Part shown: in pieces, positions 17,943 through 28,300 of the stretch
Position numbering within the stretch: the first letter of the stretch is position 1
How the letters are laid out: the number at the start of each line of letters is the position of its first letter
Source of the DNA: Ostreococcus lucimarinus CCE9901
Taxonomy: Eukaryota; Chlorophyta; Mamiellophyceae; Mamiellales; Bathycoccaceae
DNA length: 64,000 nucleotides
Assembly (NCBI RefSeq): GCF_000092065.1
Contig: NC_009362.1
Coordinates: 310,001-374,000, forward strand
Direction of reading: 5' to 3'
The notes under the pieces: model-generated
Seen by the model: the letters and a program-made list of their open reading frames with translations, nothing else
What the model was told of the DNA's origin: nothing
Database searches by the model: none
Program-made: the position numbers and the translations under genes

Positions 17943-19754
17943 TCAAGCTCCAAAATCGCCCATGGTAGACATGGGTCTGCGGTTCCACGCGTCACCACCT
18001 GCGCCTTCGCCCTCGAGATCGACGTCTCGTTCGAGACGTTGCGGACGCTCGCCACGTTCAATGGCATCCAAGCCCGCTCGCAAGTAATCGCTCTTTTGTT
18101 GTGCATCTTCCAAATAGTCCCATTCGAAAATGGGAATCGGGAACACGGCGAAACCTTCACCTTCGAGCTGCCGCTGTTTCAAGCGAGTTTGTCCGAGCGC
18201 TAATTTACGATCGTTACGCGCAAAGTGCGACGGACCGTCGACTTCAATTACTACTCCAGTAGGCTTTGCGTCCGGGAGTAGTAAATCGCATCTGTACCCA
18301 CTCACGAGAGCCTCTTCCTCGTGCTTTTCACCCATGTACGACAAAATAGCTCCAACATCGCGCTGGAACCACGACACAACGGGTGGCCGGTTCTGCGTGT
18401 TCCACGCTGTATCGGCAGCAGCACCAAGTTCAGTGGGCAAGGGGTCGAAGCCGGCGCGAACGGCGGTGATGGCCGCTTGATGTAACTGGTTGAGCTGACG
18501 CCCCTTCCATGGACCAAAGACGTTAGTGTTGTGATGTTCATCCATTGATGCCGCAGTATTTTCTTTTTCGTGGACCATTTGCGCGTCGTGCTCCCCTCGT
18601 GTAATAATTTCCGCCCAGAGCGTGCGAAAGAATAGACTATCGAGCGCGTCTTCCATGACACAGAAGGACCATGCAAGCGAGGCCAGAATTGTTGCGTTGA
18701 AGCGATGAACCTGAGCTTCTGCGGCTTGTTGCGGTGTCAAATCTTTGTTTCTCGCGGGCGCTCGGGCGACCCAGACATCGATGCCATCGAGAAACCCAGC
18801 GTGCGAGTGTCCAAGGTGCGCGAACGCCCAAGCCACAGTCGTGATTTGGTACGCTTGGAAGCCCTTGAAGCCTGTCATGGCGGCGTGAACGTCGAGTTCG
18901 TGGAAGAAGCGCTCAGATGAATGCCGAGAAATGGCGAGCGACCAGGAAATATCGGCGATCTCATCCGGAGACAGTTTCTTCATCAACTCCGACGCACGAT
19001 TGGCCAATACTTCGAGCTCGGCGCTGTTCGCCCGCTCACCGGCAATGACACCGAGCGCCCAGCAGCACTTGGCGACTTCTTCCGCGGGAAGCGTATCGCT
19101 CTTTGCGCGCGCGGCGGCGACGCACGTTCCAATCATGTGCGCTACTCGCGGATCTCGTCGCAACCCGGCGAGCTCCTCTCGGTCGCACCTACTGTGCTGC
19201 GCCTTCTGAGCGATGAGCTTCAGCATCGATGCCGCCATTTCCGGTGAAATACGTCTCAAACCAGCGTTCTCAAAAATGTGCACCGCATCGTGCGGATACG
19301 TTGCCGTGCGCGCTTGCGCCTTGACGGCTTTCCACTCCTCCTTGGTCATGGAAAACTGCGTCGCGTCTTGCCTCGGATCCATCTCCCACGCCGTGCCGCG
19401 GAGAAGCTCCTCTACGCTAGGTTCCGGCTTAATATAATTTCCCTCTTCGTCCATTTCGTATCCACGAATCGCCGCCGTGCGCGCGCGGTCTTCATCCCTC
19501 CCAGCGCGCGTGTACCTTCGAGCCGTCTGGTTCGCCCCGGGCTGTGCGCCGCGTTCTTTCCGAAATTCAGCCGCCCGCTTGTTCGCCGTCGCACGAGCCT
19601 TTTCCATCCAGTCATTGTAATCTGGATCATCTCCACCCGCGCGCGTTCTCGTCCCCGCGCGTCGCGCTGACCCCTCTCGAGCCCCTCCGGTTCGCTTGAC
19701 CCCGCGGTCCGTCCTCGTCGCCCCTCCCGCTCCGAGCACCCCTCGCGCGATCAT
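17943..19754 (-). CDS. RAP-domain organellar RNA-binding protein
   Basis: A 603-residue protein. The Arg-rich N-terminus (MIARGVLGAGGATRTDRGVK) could be an organelle-targeting peptide. The middle holds helical-pair repeats of the OPR/FASTK kind (EEVAKCCWALGVIAGERANS, EIADISWSLAISRHSSERFF, QITTVAWAFAHLGHSHAGFL, TILASLAWSFCVMEDALDSL). The C-terminus is a RAP domain (GVVIEVDGPSHFARNDRKLA..FAVFPIPIFEWDYLED). Such proteins control processing, stability or translation of organellar RNAs in green algae. The ATG sits one base after the bL31 stop on the same strand, so there is no room for its own promoter. Confidence 0.85.
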   Translation of the reverse strand: MIARGVLGAGGATRTDRGVKRTGGAREGSARRAGTRTRAGGDDPDYNDWMEKARATANKRAAEFRKERGAQPGANQTARRYTRAGRDEDRARTAAIRGYEMDEEGNYIKPEPSVEELLRGTAWEMDPRQDATQFSMTKEEWKAVKAQARTATYPHDAVHIFENAGLRRISPEMAASMLKLIAQKAQHSRCDREELAGLRRDPRVAHMIGTCVAAARAKSDTLPAEEVAKCCWALGVIAGERANSAELEVLANRASELMKKLSPDEIADISWSLAISRHSSERFFHELDVHAAMTGFKGFQAYQITTVAWAFAHLGHSHAGFLDGIDVWVARAPARNKDLTPQQAAEAQVHRFNATILASLAWSFCVMEDALDSLFFRTLWAEIITRGEHDAQMVHEKENTAASMDEHHNTNVFGPWKGRQLNQLHQAAITAVRAGFDPLPTELGAAADTAWNTQNRPPVVSWFQRDVGAILSYMGEKHEEEALVSGYRCDLLLPDAKPTGVVIEVDGPSHFARNDRKLALGQTRLKQRQLEGEGFAVFPIPIFEWDYLEDAQQKSDYLRAGLDAIERGERPQRLERDVDLEGEGAGGDAWNRRPMSTMGDFGA

Positions 19755-19755
19755 C

Positions 19756-20204
19756 TCACTTCTTCGCCTTCCCCAGCGTCGCGTTCGTCAAGAAATCAAA
19801 CTTTCTCTTAAACTTCGCCGCCTGTCCCGTGGCCGGTCCTTTGATCACCTTGCCCGTGTACGCCGGGTGGTTGTTCGCGTCGAGCGTCAAAAACAGGTAG
19901 TCCCCGAGTTGTTTCACCGTCGTCGGCACGCGGCGCGTCGACCCGTTCGTCGCCACGACCGTGAGTCTGTGCAGCAGCGGGTGAATTCCTTTGCGAGGCT
20001 GCGTTCGAGGAGCGCGCGGCGCGTTCGCGCGGCGTCAGTCGTCGAGTTTTCAATCAAACCCCAGATTTCGAGTCAAGTTTTCGATCGCCCGCGGGCGCGA
20101 TGCGCGCGCGCTCGAGCGCCGCGCGACGCGCGCGAGGACTCGACGCGCGCGCCGTTCGCGGCGGCGCGATCGAGCGCGAGAACGAGGCGAGCGTCACGCA
20201 CCAT
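19756..20204 (-). CDS. Organellar ribosomal protein bL31
   Basis: The ribosomal L31 body is clear: PRKGIHPLLHRLTVVATNGS, then HPAYTGKVIKGPATGQAAKF, then KRKFDFLTN. The coding exon is 19756..19998, bounded by acceptor GAACGCAG and CTGAC at 20034-20038. The best donor (GTGCGTGAC) directly follows an ATG at 20204-20202 in the right phase, so exon 1 would code only for Met, giving 81 residues. The short N-terminus without a presequence and the RKGIHP start resemble plant mitochondrial bL31 more than plastid bL31, but the compartment is uncertain. The body is certain; the Met-only exon is moderately supported. Confidence 0.75.
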
Positions 20205-21720
20205 GCACGCGCTCAGGAATGGCGACGCGCGGCCGCACACGATGCCGCACGCGGCAGCCGCGCGCGCGCGCGCGCCGGCGCGGTGCGGGCGGCGCGGACC
20301 TGGAGCGGTGCGTCGAGCGCGGGCGCGGGCGAGCGCGGGCGCGGCGTCGACGAGCGTCGTCGAGGGCGTCGTCACGCGCGTGGCGCGCATGGGGAAACGC
20401 TTGACGTTCGTGGACGTGCGCGCGCGCGAACAGCTGCGCACGCGAGACGGCGAGGAGACGTCGACGGTGTTCGTCAAGTGCGCGGCGCAGGTGCCGCCGG
20501 TGATCCGACCGGGCGCGGTGGTGGAGTTTGAATACGAGTGGGAGACGCGACGGGCGAAGAGCGGGACGCGGAGCGGCGCGTACGTGTCGACGACAGAAAT
20601 GCGCGTGGTGGAGCTCGCGCCGGTGACGAGCGTGGCGAATGCGACGAGTGAAATGTTGGAAAAGTTTGCGGGAGTAGGGTTGATCGATACGACGGCGCGA
20701 AGGAGTAAAGGATTTGGGATTTGCAAGGTGCTTCTCGGCGGCGACGTCTGTTCAGATCCAAACTGCGATAAACGGCATGACGTGAACGAAGAAGAGTTGA
20801 GCCAGGCGCGAGAAAGTCGGAAAAGAGCGCGAGAGCGATCTAAGATGGCGATCGAGCGAGAAAGATCGGATAATGACCCGCACGGAGATGCGAATAAGGA
20901 GGCAAAGTGCGTCAGCGATCGGTTATTCGCCGAATGGTGCGTCGAGACGTTCAAGCTGAAGGAACGACGGGAAGTGGTCGTCGCTGATATTGCAGGTGGT
21001 GCAGGGGCGTTATCGTTCGAATTCCATGTGAACCACGGCGTAGGGGTCGTGCTCATAGAGCCGCGATGTGTCGCTTTGACACCTCGGCAACGCGCTACGG
21101 CGAAGAATTTGCGTCGACGCGGAGCGCGAAATGACGCCAATCCAGACGTCGCAGATGCGTGGCTTCGATCAGAAATCTGGGTCAAATGCGCAGATGAGCA
21201 AAACGAGAAGCGGATGCATGAACACGTGCAGCGACTTGTGGCGTACACGGAAATTGCGAGCAGCAAAGACATTAATGTGAGCGCTAGCGCTCCCCCGACC
21301 GACGTCGTAACTTTGCACGAGGCACCATTCGACGAGTTCCCCACAGAACTTCCCCGCACGGTCGTAAAGTCACCTTTTGGAGCTGAAATTGCGCCTTTCA
21401 CGCACATACGCTCGGAGTTTTGGACGACAGATTCTTCTGTTGGAGCGCGCTTGCGCGAGATGCGTCCTTCGCTCCTCGTCGGCATGCACTCTGACCAGGC
21501 CACGGAAGCAATCATCGACGCCGCGCTCGAGCTCGATGTCCCATTCGCTGTCGTACCATGTTGCACGTTTCCGGAGCTGTTTCCTCACCGACGCACCGCG
21601 CTGGGTGGTCCGGTGGCGTCTTACGCCGACTTCATCGAATACCTGCGCGGCAAACATCCATCCATCCGTTCGACGTTCCTACCGTTCAAAGGCAGGAACC
21701 AGGTGTTGTACAAAACTTAG
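20203..21720 (+). CDS. OB-fold / CCCH / methyltransferase-like protein
   Basis: Up to 505 residues from ATG 20203; ATG 20242 is also possible. After an Ala/Arg-rich leader comes an OB-fold-like strand set (VVEGVVTRVARMGKRLTFVD, VFVKCAAQVPPVIRPGAVVE), then a Cys/His cluster (CKVLLGGDVCSDPNCDKRH) like a CCCH knuckle. A Rossmann-like region follows (VVVADIAGGAGALSFEFHVN..VLIEPR), then a segment with LLVGMHSDQATEAIIDAALE and FAVVPCCTFPELFP. The GxG-like and PCC motifs suggest an S-adenosylmethionine methyltransferase, perhaps on RNA. I do not recognise the exact family. The start codon overlaps the bL31 start on the opposite strand. Confidence 0.6.
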   Translation: MHALRNGDARPHTMPHAAAARARAPARCGRRGPGAVRRARARASAGAASTSVVEGVVTRVARMGKRLTFVDVRAREQLRTRDGEETSTVFVKCAAQVPPVIRPGAVVEFEYEWETRRAKSGTRSGAYVSTTEMRVVELAPVTSVANATSEMLEKFAGVGLIDTTARRSKGFGICKVLLGGDVCSDPNCDKRHDVNEEELSQARESRKRARERSKMAIERERSDNDPHGDANKEAKCVSDRLFAEWCVETFKLKERREVVVADIAGGAGALSFEFHVNHGVGVVLIEPRCVALTPRQRATAKNLRRRGARNDANPDVADAWLRSEIWVKCADEQNEKRMHEHVQRLVAYTEIASSKDINVSASAPPTDVVTLHEAPFDEFPTELPRTVVKSPFGAEIAPFTHIRSEFWTTDSSVGARLREMRPSLLVGMHSDQATEAIIDAALELDVPFAVVPCCTFPELFPHRRTALGGPVASYADFIEYLRGKHPSIRSTFLPFKGRNQVLYKT

Positions 21721-21831
21721 ATTATCGATAGCCATTAGGTTATTAGTACACTATAGCGATAGCTGTTACGCTCAGCGACTCCACCCGAGAGCTCGCCGCC
21801 GTCTCGTCTTCATAGCGTGGCTCGTCGCGCC

Positions 21832-22248
21832 ATGTCCTCCCCGAGCGTCAAAGTCGAGGACGACGACGCGGGCGCTTCCATCGAAGACGAACAAAGCTTC
21901 TCGCTCGCCGACGCCCTCTCGCGCGCGAACTCTGAGGCCGAAGCGGCGTCGTCGAGCGGCGATGGTGACGGTCCGAAGGATCCCATGGCAAAAGTTAAAG
22001 CCGCACTCGCGTGCCCGTGCGTGGCTGATCTCCGTCAATCTTCGTGTGGAACGAGTTTTGATGAGGCGTTGACGTGCTTTATGCTGGCGAAAGACGAGGA
22101 GAAGGGGAAGAAGTGCGTGGAGGAGTTTGTGTCGCTACACGCGTGCATGGTGAAGAACGCAAACGAGTTTCAGGAGTTTGCAAACGAGTTGTTGGAGCAC
22201 CAAGACGTGCGTGGACCTGCAAAAGCGACGACCAACGCGGGGAAGTGA
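21832..22248 (+). CDS. MIA40: MIA40/CHCHD4 intermembrane-space oxidoreductase
   Basis: Introduces disulfides into small Cys proteins imported into the mitochondrial intermembrane space. Length 138 residues from ATG 21832. The redox CPC motif is at 61-63, followed by twin CX9C motifs (Cys72/Cys82 and Cys95/Cys105), exactly the Mia40 arrangement. The N-terminus is acidic and disordered and has no membrane anchor, as in plant and animal rather than fungal forms. A candidate substrate, a MIC19-like twin CX9C protein, lies elsewhere in this window. Confidence 0.92.
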   Translation: MSSPSVKVEDDDAGASIEDEQSFSLADALSRANSEAEAASSSGDGDGPKDPMAKVKAALACPCVADLRQSSCGTSFDEALTCFMLAKDEEKGKKCVEEFVSLHACMVKNANEFQEFANELLEHQDVRGPAKATTNAGK

Positions 22249-22347
22249 TAGATTATTACTTAGAATGATAATACCATCGCATTAGAATCATAGATCATCG
22301 TTTCGAAGAATAGATGTCGCGTTTACCAGAGGAAACATTGCCGTCGA

Positions 22348-24414
22348 CTAGAGCGCCGCAGCCTTTGCGCGCCAGGCGTTGAAGGCGTCGGAACCCGATG
22401 TGACGGCTTCGCACACAGCAGCCAAATAAATATCAGCCACAGATGCGGTCCTACCGACGAGGTAGCCAGAAGTCGACGCCACGAGAGCCTTTTCCACCTT
22501 AGCGGCTGCGGCTTCTGCACCCGCGCTAGTTGATTCAAGCAACGCTTCGACGCGCGCTTGTTCCGCGACGCCAGCCGGATACAAACCCGCACCGACGCGG
22601 TTGGTCTTGACGAGGTGACGAATGATGGAAATAGGCGACGCCAACACGAGGTTGCCTTGGACGAACACCGGCGTGGCGTTGTCAGTCTCCGTCTTGATTT
22701 CCTCCGGACACATCGCGGCAGATTCAACCTTCACCACGGCACCGCATCGCTTCAAGATTTGTTGAATAGCCTTCGAAGCCGCGCACGGACCGGCGTTGAC
22801 GTATGCCGTCGCTTCGACGCCAGCCGCGGTGGCGGCATCGTTGGACGCAAACAAGTCCGCCGGCGGCGGAGAGACATCCACGAGACGACCCTTCTTGTCG
22901 AGCGTGCGAACGAACGGGATGAACTCGATGCCGTTCATCCACGGTCGCAACGCCGGCGGCACGACGAGACCTTCGGGGGTTTGCCAGTTTTCAATCAAGC
23001 AGCACAAAGTGCGCTCAGTCGCGGTGAGCGTCGAGTTGAGCAAGTGCACGTACGCCTTCTTGTTCTCCGGACCCTTCTTTGGTGCGCCTTCGCGTATTTC
23101 CAGTCGCCGAGATTGGTAATCGGTGCAGTTTGAGCACGAAACCAACTCGCGGAAGGTGCGAGACGACGGAAACCACGCTTCGAGATCATACTTTTTCGCC
23201 GCGGCGTCGTTCAACTCCCCGCTCACAATGTTCACGACTTGGTACGGAATGTTCAACGACTGGTAGAACGCCTCCGAGTTTCCTATGAGACGTTCCATTT
23301 CGTCCCAACTCGCGTTGCCTTCGCCCGAGACGGCGACGAACTGCTCAACCTTTTCGAATTGATGAACGCGGAAAATACCGAGTGTGTCGCGACCGTGAGA
23401 ACCAACCTCCTTACGGAAGCACGTCGAGTATCCGGCGAACCGAATCGGTAATTGGTTCGTATTCAACCAACGCTTACGCAAGTACGAACAGCACGTTTGC
23501 TCGCTCGTGGCGATCAGGTACTTGTCGTCGCCCTCACCCGTCACTTTGTAGAGTTGCTCATCAAAATCTGCGAGTTGCGCGCACTCCGCCATACGGTCCT
23601 TTCGCATGAAGAATGGCGTCGCCAGCGGCGTGTGCCCTCTGCTCGCCAAGAATGCGAGCGCATAGTTGATCACAGCCTGATTCAAGAGCGCCCCTGCGCC
23701 CTTGAGATAGTACCCTCGCCCGCCCGCGACTTCGGTCCCTTGCTCTACGTCGGCAATATCCAACATAGAAATCAAATCCACGTGATTCGGAAGCTTTTCT
23801 TCCATGCGTTTCTCCCCCCACGTGCGCACGATGACGTTATTTTCTTCATCGTTCGATACCGGCACGCTGTCGTGCACGATGTTCCCAATCTTCAACAACG
23901 CCGTCGTCGTCTTCTCCTCCAGCTCCTTTTCCTTCTCCGCCGCCGCCTTTTTCCTCTCGTCAATCTCCTTCACCTTGGCCATCAACGGCGCCGCCTCATC
24001 CTTCTTCCCAGCCTTCATCAACATCGCCACTTCCTTATTCGCCTTATTAAATTCCCCTCCGACTTCATCCAGCGCGTGTCTCGCCTCGCGCCACGCGAGA
24101 TCGAGCGCCAAGACGTCGTCCACGTCCTCCACGCGTCCGAACCTCCGCCGTTCGCTCTCTCGCACCGCCTCCTGCGTCATCGTCGCGCGTCGCGCGCGTC
24201 GTCGTCAGTCACCGTTCGCGCGCGCGCGTCATCGCCCATCCGCGCCACCGTGCGCGCGCTTCGCGTCCAACTTTGCGCGCGCGCCGTCACCCATCGCTCG
24301 ATCGCGTCGTCGTCGACGTCCTCCGGCGTCCTCCGCGACGCGCGCGCGCGACGCGCGCATCGCGCGCACCGGGTCGCCGCCCTTGTCCGGCCTGAGCATG
24401 TTGACGTCCAACAT
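22348..24414 (-). CDS. Cytosolic seryl-tRNA synthetase with C-terminal GST-like domain
   Basis: Charges tRNA-Ser. Exons are 24370..24414 and 22348..24171, giving 622 residues. Exon 1 MLDVNMLRPDKGGDP joins EAVRESERRRFGRVEDVDDV across a 198-nt intron (donor GTGCGC, CTGAC at 24204-24208, acceptor ACGCAG), restoring the standard SerRS N-terminus. A coiled-coil arm is followed by the class II core (YLIATSEQTCCSYLRKRW, FRKEVGSHGRDTLGIFRVHQ, HLLNSTLTATERTLCCLIEN, VPPALRPWMNG). Catalysis ends near residue 475. The last 150 residues look GST-like: an N-part with TPVFVQGNLVLASPISIIRH and a C-part with GYLVGRTASVADIYLAAVCE. That tail is not normal for SerRS. Confidence 0.9.
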
Positions 24415-24613
24415 CGCGCGTCGTCGCGCGCGCGTTCGCGTGTGCCGCGTCGAGGTTTTCTTTTTTTCGCGCGCGAGAGAAACGATCGCGTTCTCGACTC
24501 CTCGCGCGTCGCGCGTCGCGCGTCGCGCGCGCGAGGGGCGCGCGCGCGATTCAGTGCGTTTAATCCCACGCGCGTGGCGTCGTTACAACCGTCTAAGTCG
24601 CGCGCGTCGACGC

Positions 24614-24769
24614 TCACACCGCGAGAAGTTCGCCAAAGTTTCGCATGAAGACGACGCTCGCGACGAACATCGCGGCGGAGCGGAGCAAGATGGCGTTAGC
24701 CTCGCGAACCGCGGGGTTGGTCGCGTTGAGCTCGCGCTTGATGAAATCGACGACGTCGGAGACGGCCAT
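24614..24769 (-). CDS. TOM5: TOM5, small subunit of the mitochondrial TOM complex
   Basis: A 51-residue protein from Met 24769 (an in-frame Met at 24811 is less likely). A short acidic/amphipathic head (AVSDVVDFIKRELN) is followed by one C-terminal membrane segment (LLRSAAMFVASVVFMRNFGE) and ends LLAV. The pattern LLR-x3-MF-x3-VxxMRxxGEL matches plant TOM5, a tail-anchored outer-membrane protein of the import pore. The ATG is close to the divergent + strand gene. Confidence 0.7.
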   Translation of the reverse strand: MAVSDVVDFIKRELNATNPAVREANAILLRSAAMFVASVVFMRNFGELLAV

Positions 24770-24822
24770 CGCGACGTGCGCGGCGCGGCGATGTGCGGCG
24801 GTGCTCGTCATTGGCGGACGCG

Positions 24823-25296
24823 ATGATGGCGCGGGAAGCGTCCGCAAGCGTCTCGGACGACGACGCGCGCGCGGGAAGACGCGCGAACGCGTCGACGTCG
24901 AGCGAGAGCGAGAGCGAGAGCGAGACGTCGCCGAGAGCGCGCGCGGTGGTGGACGATGGGTGCTTGGATTCCGATGATTTCGAGACGAGCCTGAAAGCGC
25001 TCGAACCGCGCCGACGCAACATCGACGCGACGATACGAGCGCAAGAGCGCGCGTGCGTCGATATCACGCTCGCCGTGGACGCCATGCGGGCGTTCTTGAC
25101 GAACGCGCGCGATGATGAAGAGTCGAGCGAAGGCGCGGAGGAGCGGCGAGACGCGCTCGAGGCGGCGGCGCTGACGAAGAGGATCGTCGCGATCGCGATG
25201 GAAACGAGAGCGATCGTGAATAGGGTGAGGCAAAAGTTGATTGAGGCTGGGTTCGTGGACGTCGAGGCGTTGACGCCTTACGATCCAGAGGCGTAG
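24823..25296 (+). CDS. Small coiled-coil protein of unknown function
   Basis: 157 residues from the first ATG of an ATGATG pair. The N-terminus is low-complexity with a Ser-Glu run (SESESESET). The remainder is predicted helical with heptad character (LKALEPRRRNIDATIRAQER, AALTKRIVAIAMETRAIVNR). I do not recognise the family. The body is a single intact ORF lying 87 nt before the ASCC3 start on the same strand. Confidence 0.6.
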   Translation: MMAREASASVSDDDARAGRRANASTSSESESESETSPRARAVVDDGCLDSDDFETSLKALEPRRRNIDATIRAQERACVDITLAVDAMRAFLTNARDDEESSEGAEERRDALEAAALTKRIVAIAMETRAIVNRVRQKLIEAGFVDVEALTPYDPEA

Positions 25297-25383
25297 GGAT
25301 TAGAATTAGTTGTAACGACGGACGTCGGCGCGCGCGCTTTAGCGCGGTGATTATCGAACGGCGCGTTAAACGGCGACGCGGCG

Positions 25384-28300
25384 ATGGCGACGACTCACGC
25401 GGTCGCACCTCGATTAACGACGTTCCTGCGCGCCGCGCGCGGGTTGGACGACGTCGTGGATGTCGACGCCGAGCGCGCGAGACGGAACGAAACGCTGCGT
25501 ACAACGACGAGGCGCGACGCGACGACGGACGACACGCCGAGCGTGCGGCTGGCGCGACGCGTGCTGCGATGCGAGGACGGTCGCGAGGCGAAGGATGTCG
25601 TCAAGACGTGTCGAGCGTTCGTGAGCGTGGTCGTGCGCATGCTCGGGAGCGACACGATGACGGAGACGGAGTCGGGGGACGCGGCGGCGAGCGCGTGGGA
25701 CGCGGCGAGCGGATTCGTGGAAGTCATCGCGAACGAACGACGAGCTGTGGAATCCGAGCGAGGGTACGTCGCGGATCACGAGACCGCGAGAAAGATTTTT
25801 GAAGTGCGCGAGCGGGAGGTGCGGAAGGACATGATGGAGGCGCTGCGAGGCGCGCTCGGGCCGGTGGAAGCAAACGCGCCTACGGTTCGCGAATTCGAGA
25901 GTCTCGTCGAGGATCTTTTGCGCATGCGGGGCGAATTCGATGAGTTTCACACGCTGCAAAGTACGCTCGATGCAGAGCCGACAACGTCTGGGAGGATCTT
26001 TGGACAGAACATTAAATTCAAGCGCGCCGGAGACGCGCAACCGAGCGATCGAATTCGAGATTTGAAACGCGCGATGAAAACGAATTTGAGCGAGGCGAGC
26101 GAAGCGGAGCGCCTGCGAATCGAATCGGAGAGAATGGCGCACCCCGATGAGCGTATGAGTGGGTTCGGTGAGCCAGAGCACGTAGAGAGCGATGCGACGA
26201 CCCAGCTCACGTGGTTGAAGAGACAGTGCGAAGGTTTTGTTGCAAACAGCGCGCACGCGCTCGATCAGACGTGGGAAGCCGTCGCGGGTACGGTGGGGCG
26301 GGCAATTATGAATGCGTCGAGCTCGGATGACGAGTGCGCCGCTGAACTTTACGAATATCTGGGTGACTACGGGTTCGAGCTCATCGCGGGAGTGGTTGAA
26401 CGCCGCACGGTGCTCACGAGCGCCATCAAAAACCGGGCGCAGTTACTTCGAGATGCGCTAAACGCTCAAAGTGGCGCCGATAGAGCTGGACCATCTATCA
26501 CTCGTGTTGTTACGATTACGAGCACCTTGGATAAACAACTTGAAAAGGCTCGGAGAAAAGAAGAACGCAAAGCTAATCGCAAGCTTGCCTCTGGATCGGG
26601 CGCCAGCATTATGGAATGGCTTCAAGCCGTGGGTGTAGGTTTCGACGCTTTATGTGAAGGTGATTGGGAAAACCAGCAAGCACCTTCGTCATCAAGTAAT
26701 CCAGACGATATTCTTGCCGGTTTGCGAGGTCTTGGACGAGGTATGGATGGTGGGCGCAAAGCGTTGCCGCCAGGGACCACGCGCATCGTTCATCCAGAAG
26801 GGTACGAAGAGATCTCTGTACCGGCGCGAGAGCCAGATCCCGTGGCCGCTGGTGAGCGTTCTGTAGCGATTGAAGAGCTCGATGAGTGGGCGCAGCCCGC
26901 GTTTCAAGGCATCAGAATGCTCAATAGGATCCAAAGCAAGATTTTCCCGCAGGCGTACCACACCAACGAAAACTTACTCGTGTGCGCGCCGACGGGAGCC
27001 GGGAAGACGAACATCGCCATGCTAACCGTCTTACACGAAATCGGTCTTCACATAGATGAGAACGGCGACTACCTTCCAGAGGATTTCAAGATTGTCTACG
27101 TGGCACCCATGAAAGCGCTCGCGGCTGAAGTTACGGATGCATTTAGCAGAAGACTTGCACCTCTTGACATAGTCGTTGCCGAGCTCACGGGCGATACGCA
27201 AATGAGTAAACGCGAGCTCGAGGAGACACAAATGATCGTGACGACACCCGAGAAATGGGATGTCATCACACGAAAAGGCGGAGAAGTTTCTGTGGCGAGT
27301 ACTTTACGTTTACTCATCATTGATGAGGTGCACTTGTTGAATGACGAGCGGGGGCCGGTGATTGAAACGCTCGTCGCCCGTACTCTTCGTCAAGTCGAAC
27401 AAACTCAGAGTATGATACGGATTGTCGGTCTTTCTGCGACGCTGCCGAATCCCGTAGATGTGGCTCGATTCTTAGGCGTCAACAATGACGCCGGTTTGTT
27501 CGTTTTTGATCAGTCGTACCGGCCGATCCCATTGACGCAAAAGTTTATCGGGGTCACAGAGAAAAACTCGATGAAACGGCAAACACTCATGGCGCAGATT
27601 GCGTACAACAAAGCGTGTGAAGCGTTGAGAAATGGCAAACAAGCCATGGTCTTTGTACATAGCCGGAAGGATACAGTCAAGACGGCGAAGCAACTCGCTG
27701 AGTTTGCCGCTGCGCAGGATGGTATGGAACTCTTCTCCAACAACCAACACGAGCGCAAGGCTGAGTTCGCGCAACAAGTGTCACGAAGTCGGAATAACGA
27801 GTTGAAAGATCTGTTTCTCAAAGGACTAGGCTGTCACAACGCAGGTATGCTTAGAGCGGACCGTTCATTGACGGAAAAACTTTTCGCCGCCGGACTCATT
27901 AAAGTTCTAGTGTGTACGGCAACATTGGCGTGGGGTGTGAACTTGCCCGCGCACATCGTCGTCATCAAAGGCACGCAGCTTTACGACCCTCAACGCGGTG
28001 GCTTCAGGAATCTCGGTGTTTTAGATGTGCAACAAATTTTCGGTCGTGCAGGGCGACCAGGTTTTGACACTTCGGGCGAGGGTGTCATCGTCACCGAGCA
28101 CAAAAATTTGGCGCATTACGTGTCCATGCTCACGCATTCGACACCGATTGAATCACAATTTGTGAGCAACTTGGCTGATAATTTGAACGCCGAAGTGACT
28201 CTCGGTACAGTTACGAACGTGCGCGAAGGCGCGCAGTGGTTGGGATACTCTTACCTACACACGCGTATGGAGAAGAACCCACTCGCCTATGGTCTGACGT

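Noticed and set aside
19696-20202. Long in-frame N-terminal extension of the OB/CCCH/methyltransferase ORF
   Set aside because: It runs antisense through bL31 and the RAP start, is Arg-rich, and has no domain; the first sensible ATG is 20203.
24696-25085. Minus-strand ORF overlapping TOM5 and the coiled-coil gene
   Set aside because: Composed of Ser/Arg simple sequence; it conflicts with two better-supported genes.
25414-26256. Minus-strand ORF antisense to the ASCC3 N-terminus
   Set aside because: No domain, Arg/His-rich composition typical of shadow frames; the sense ORF is a clear helicase.
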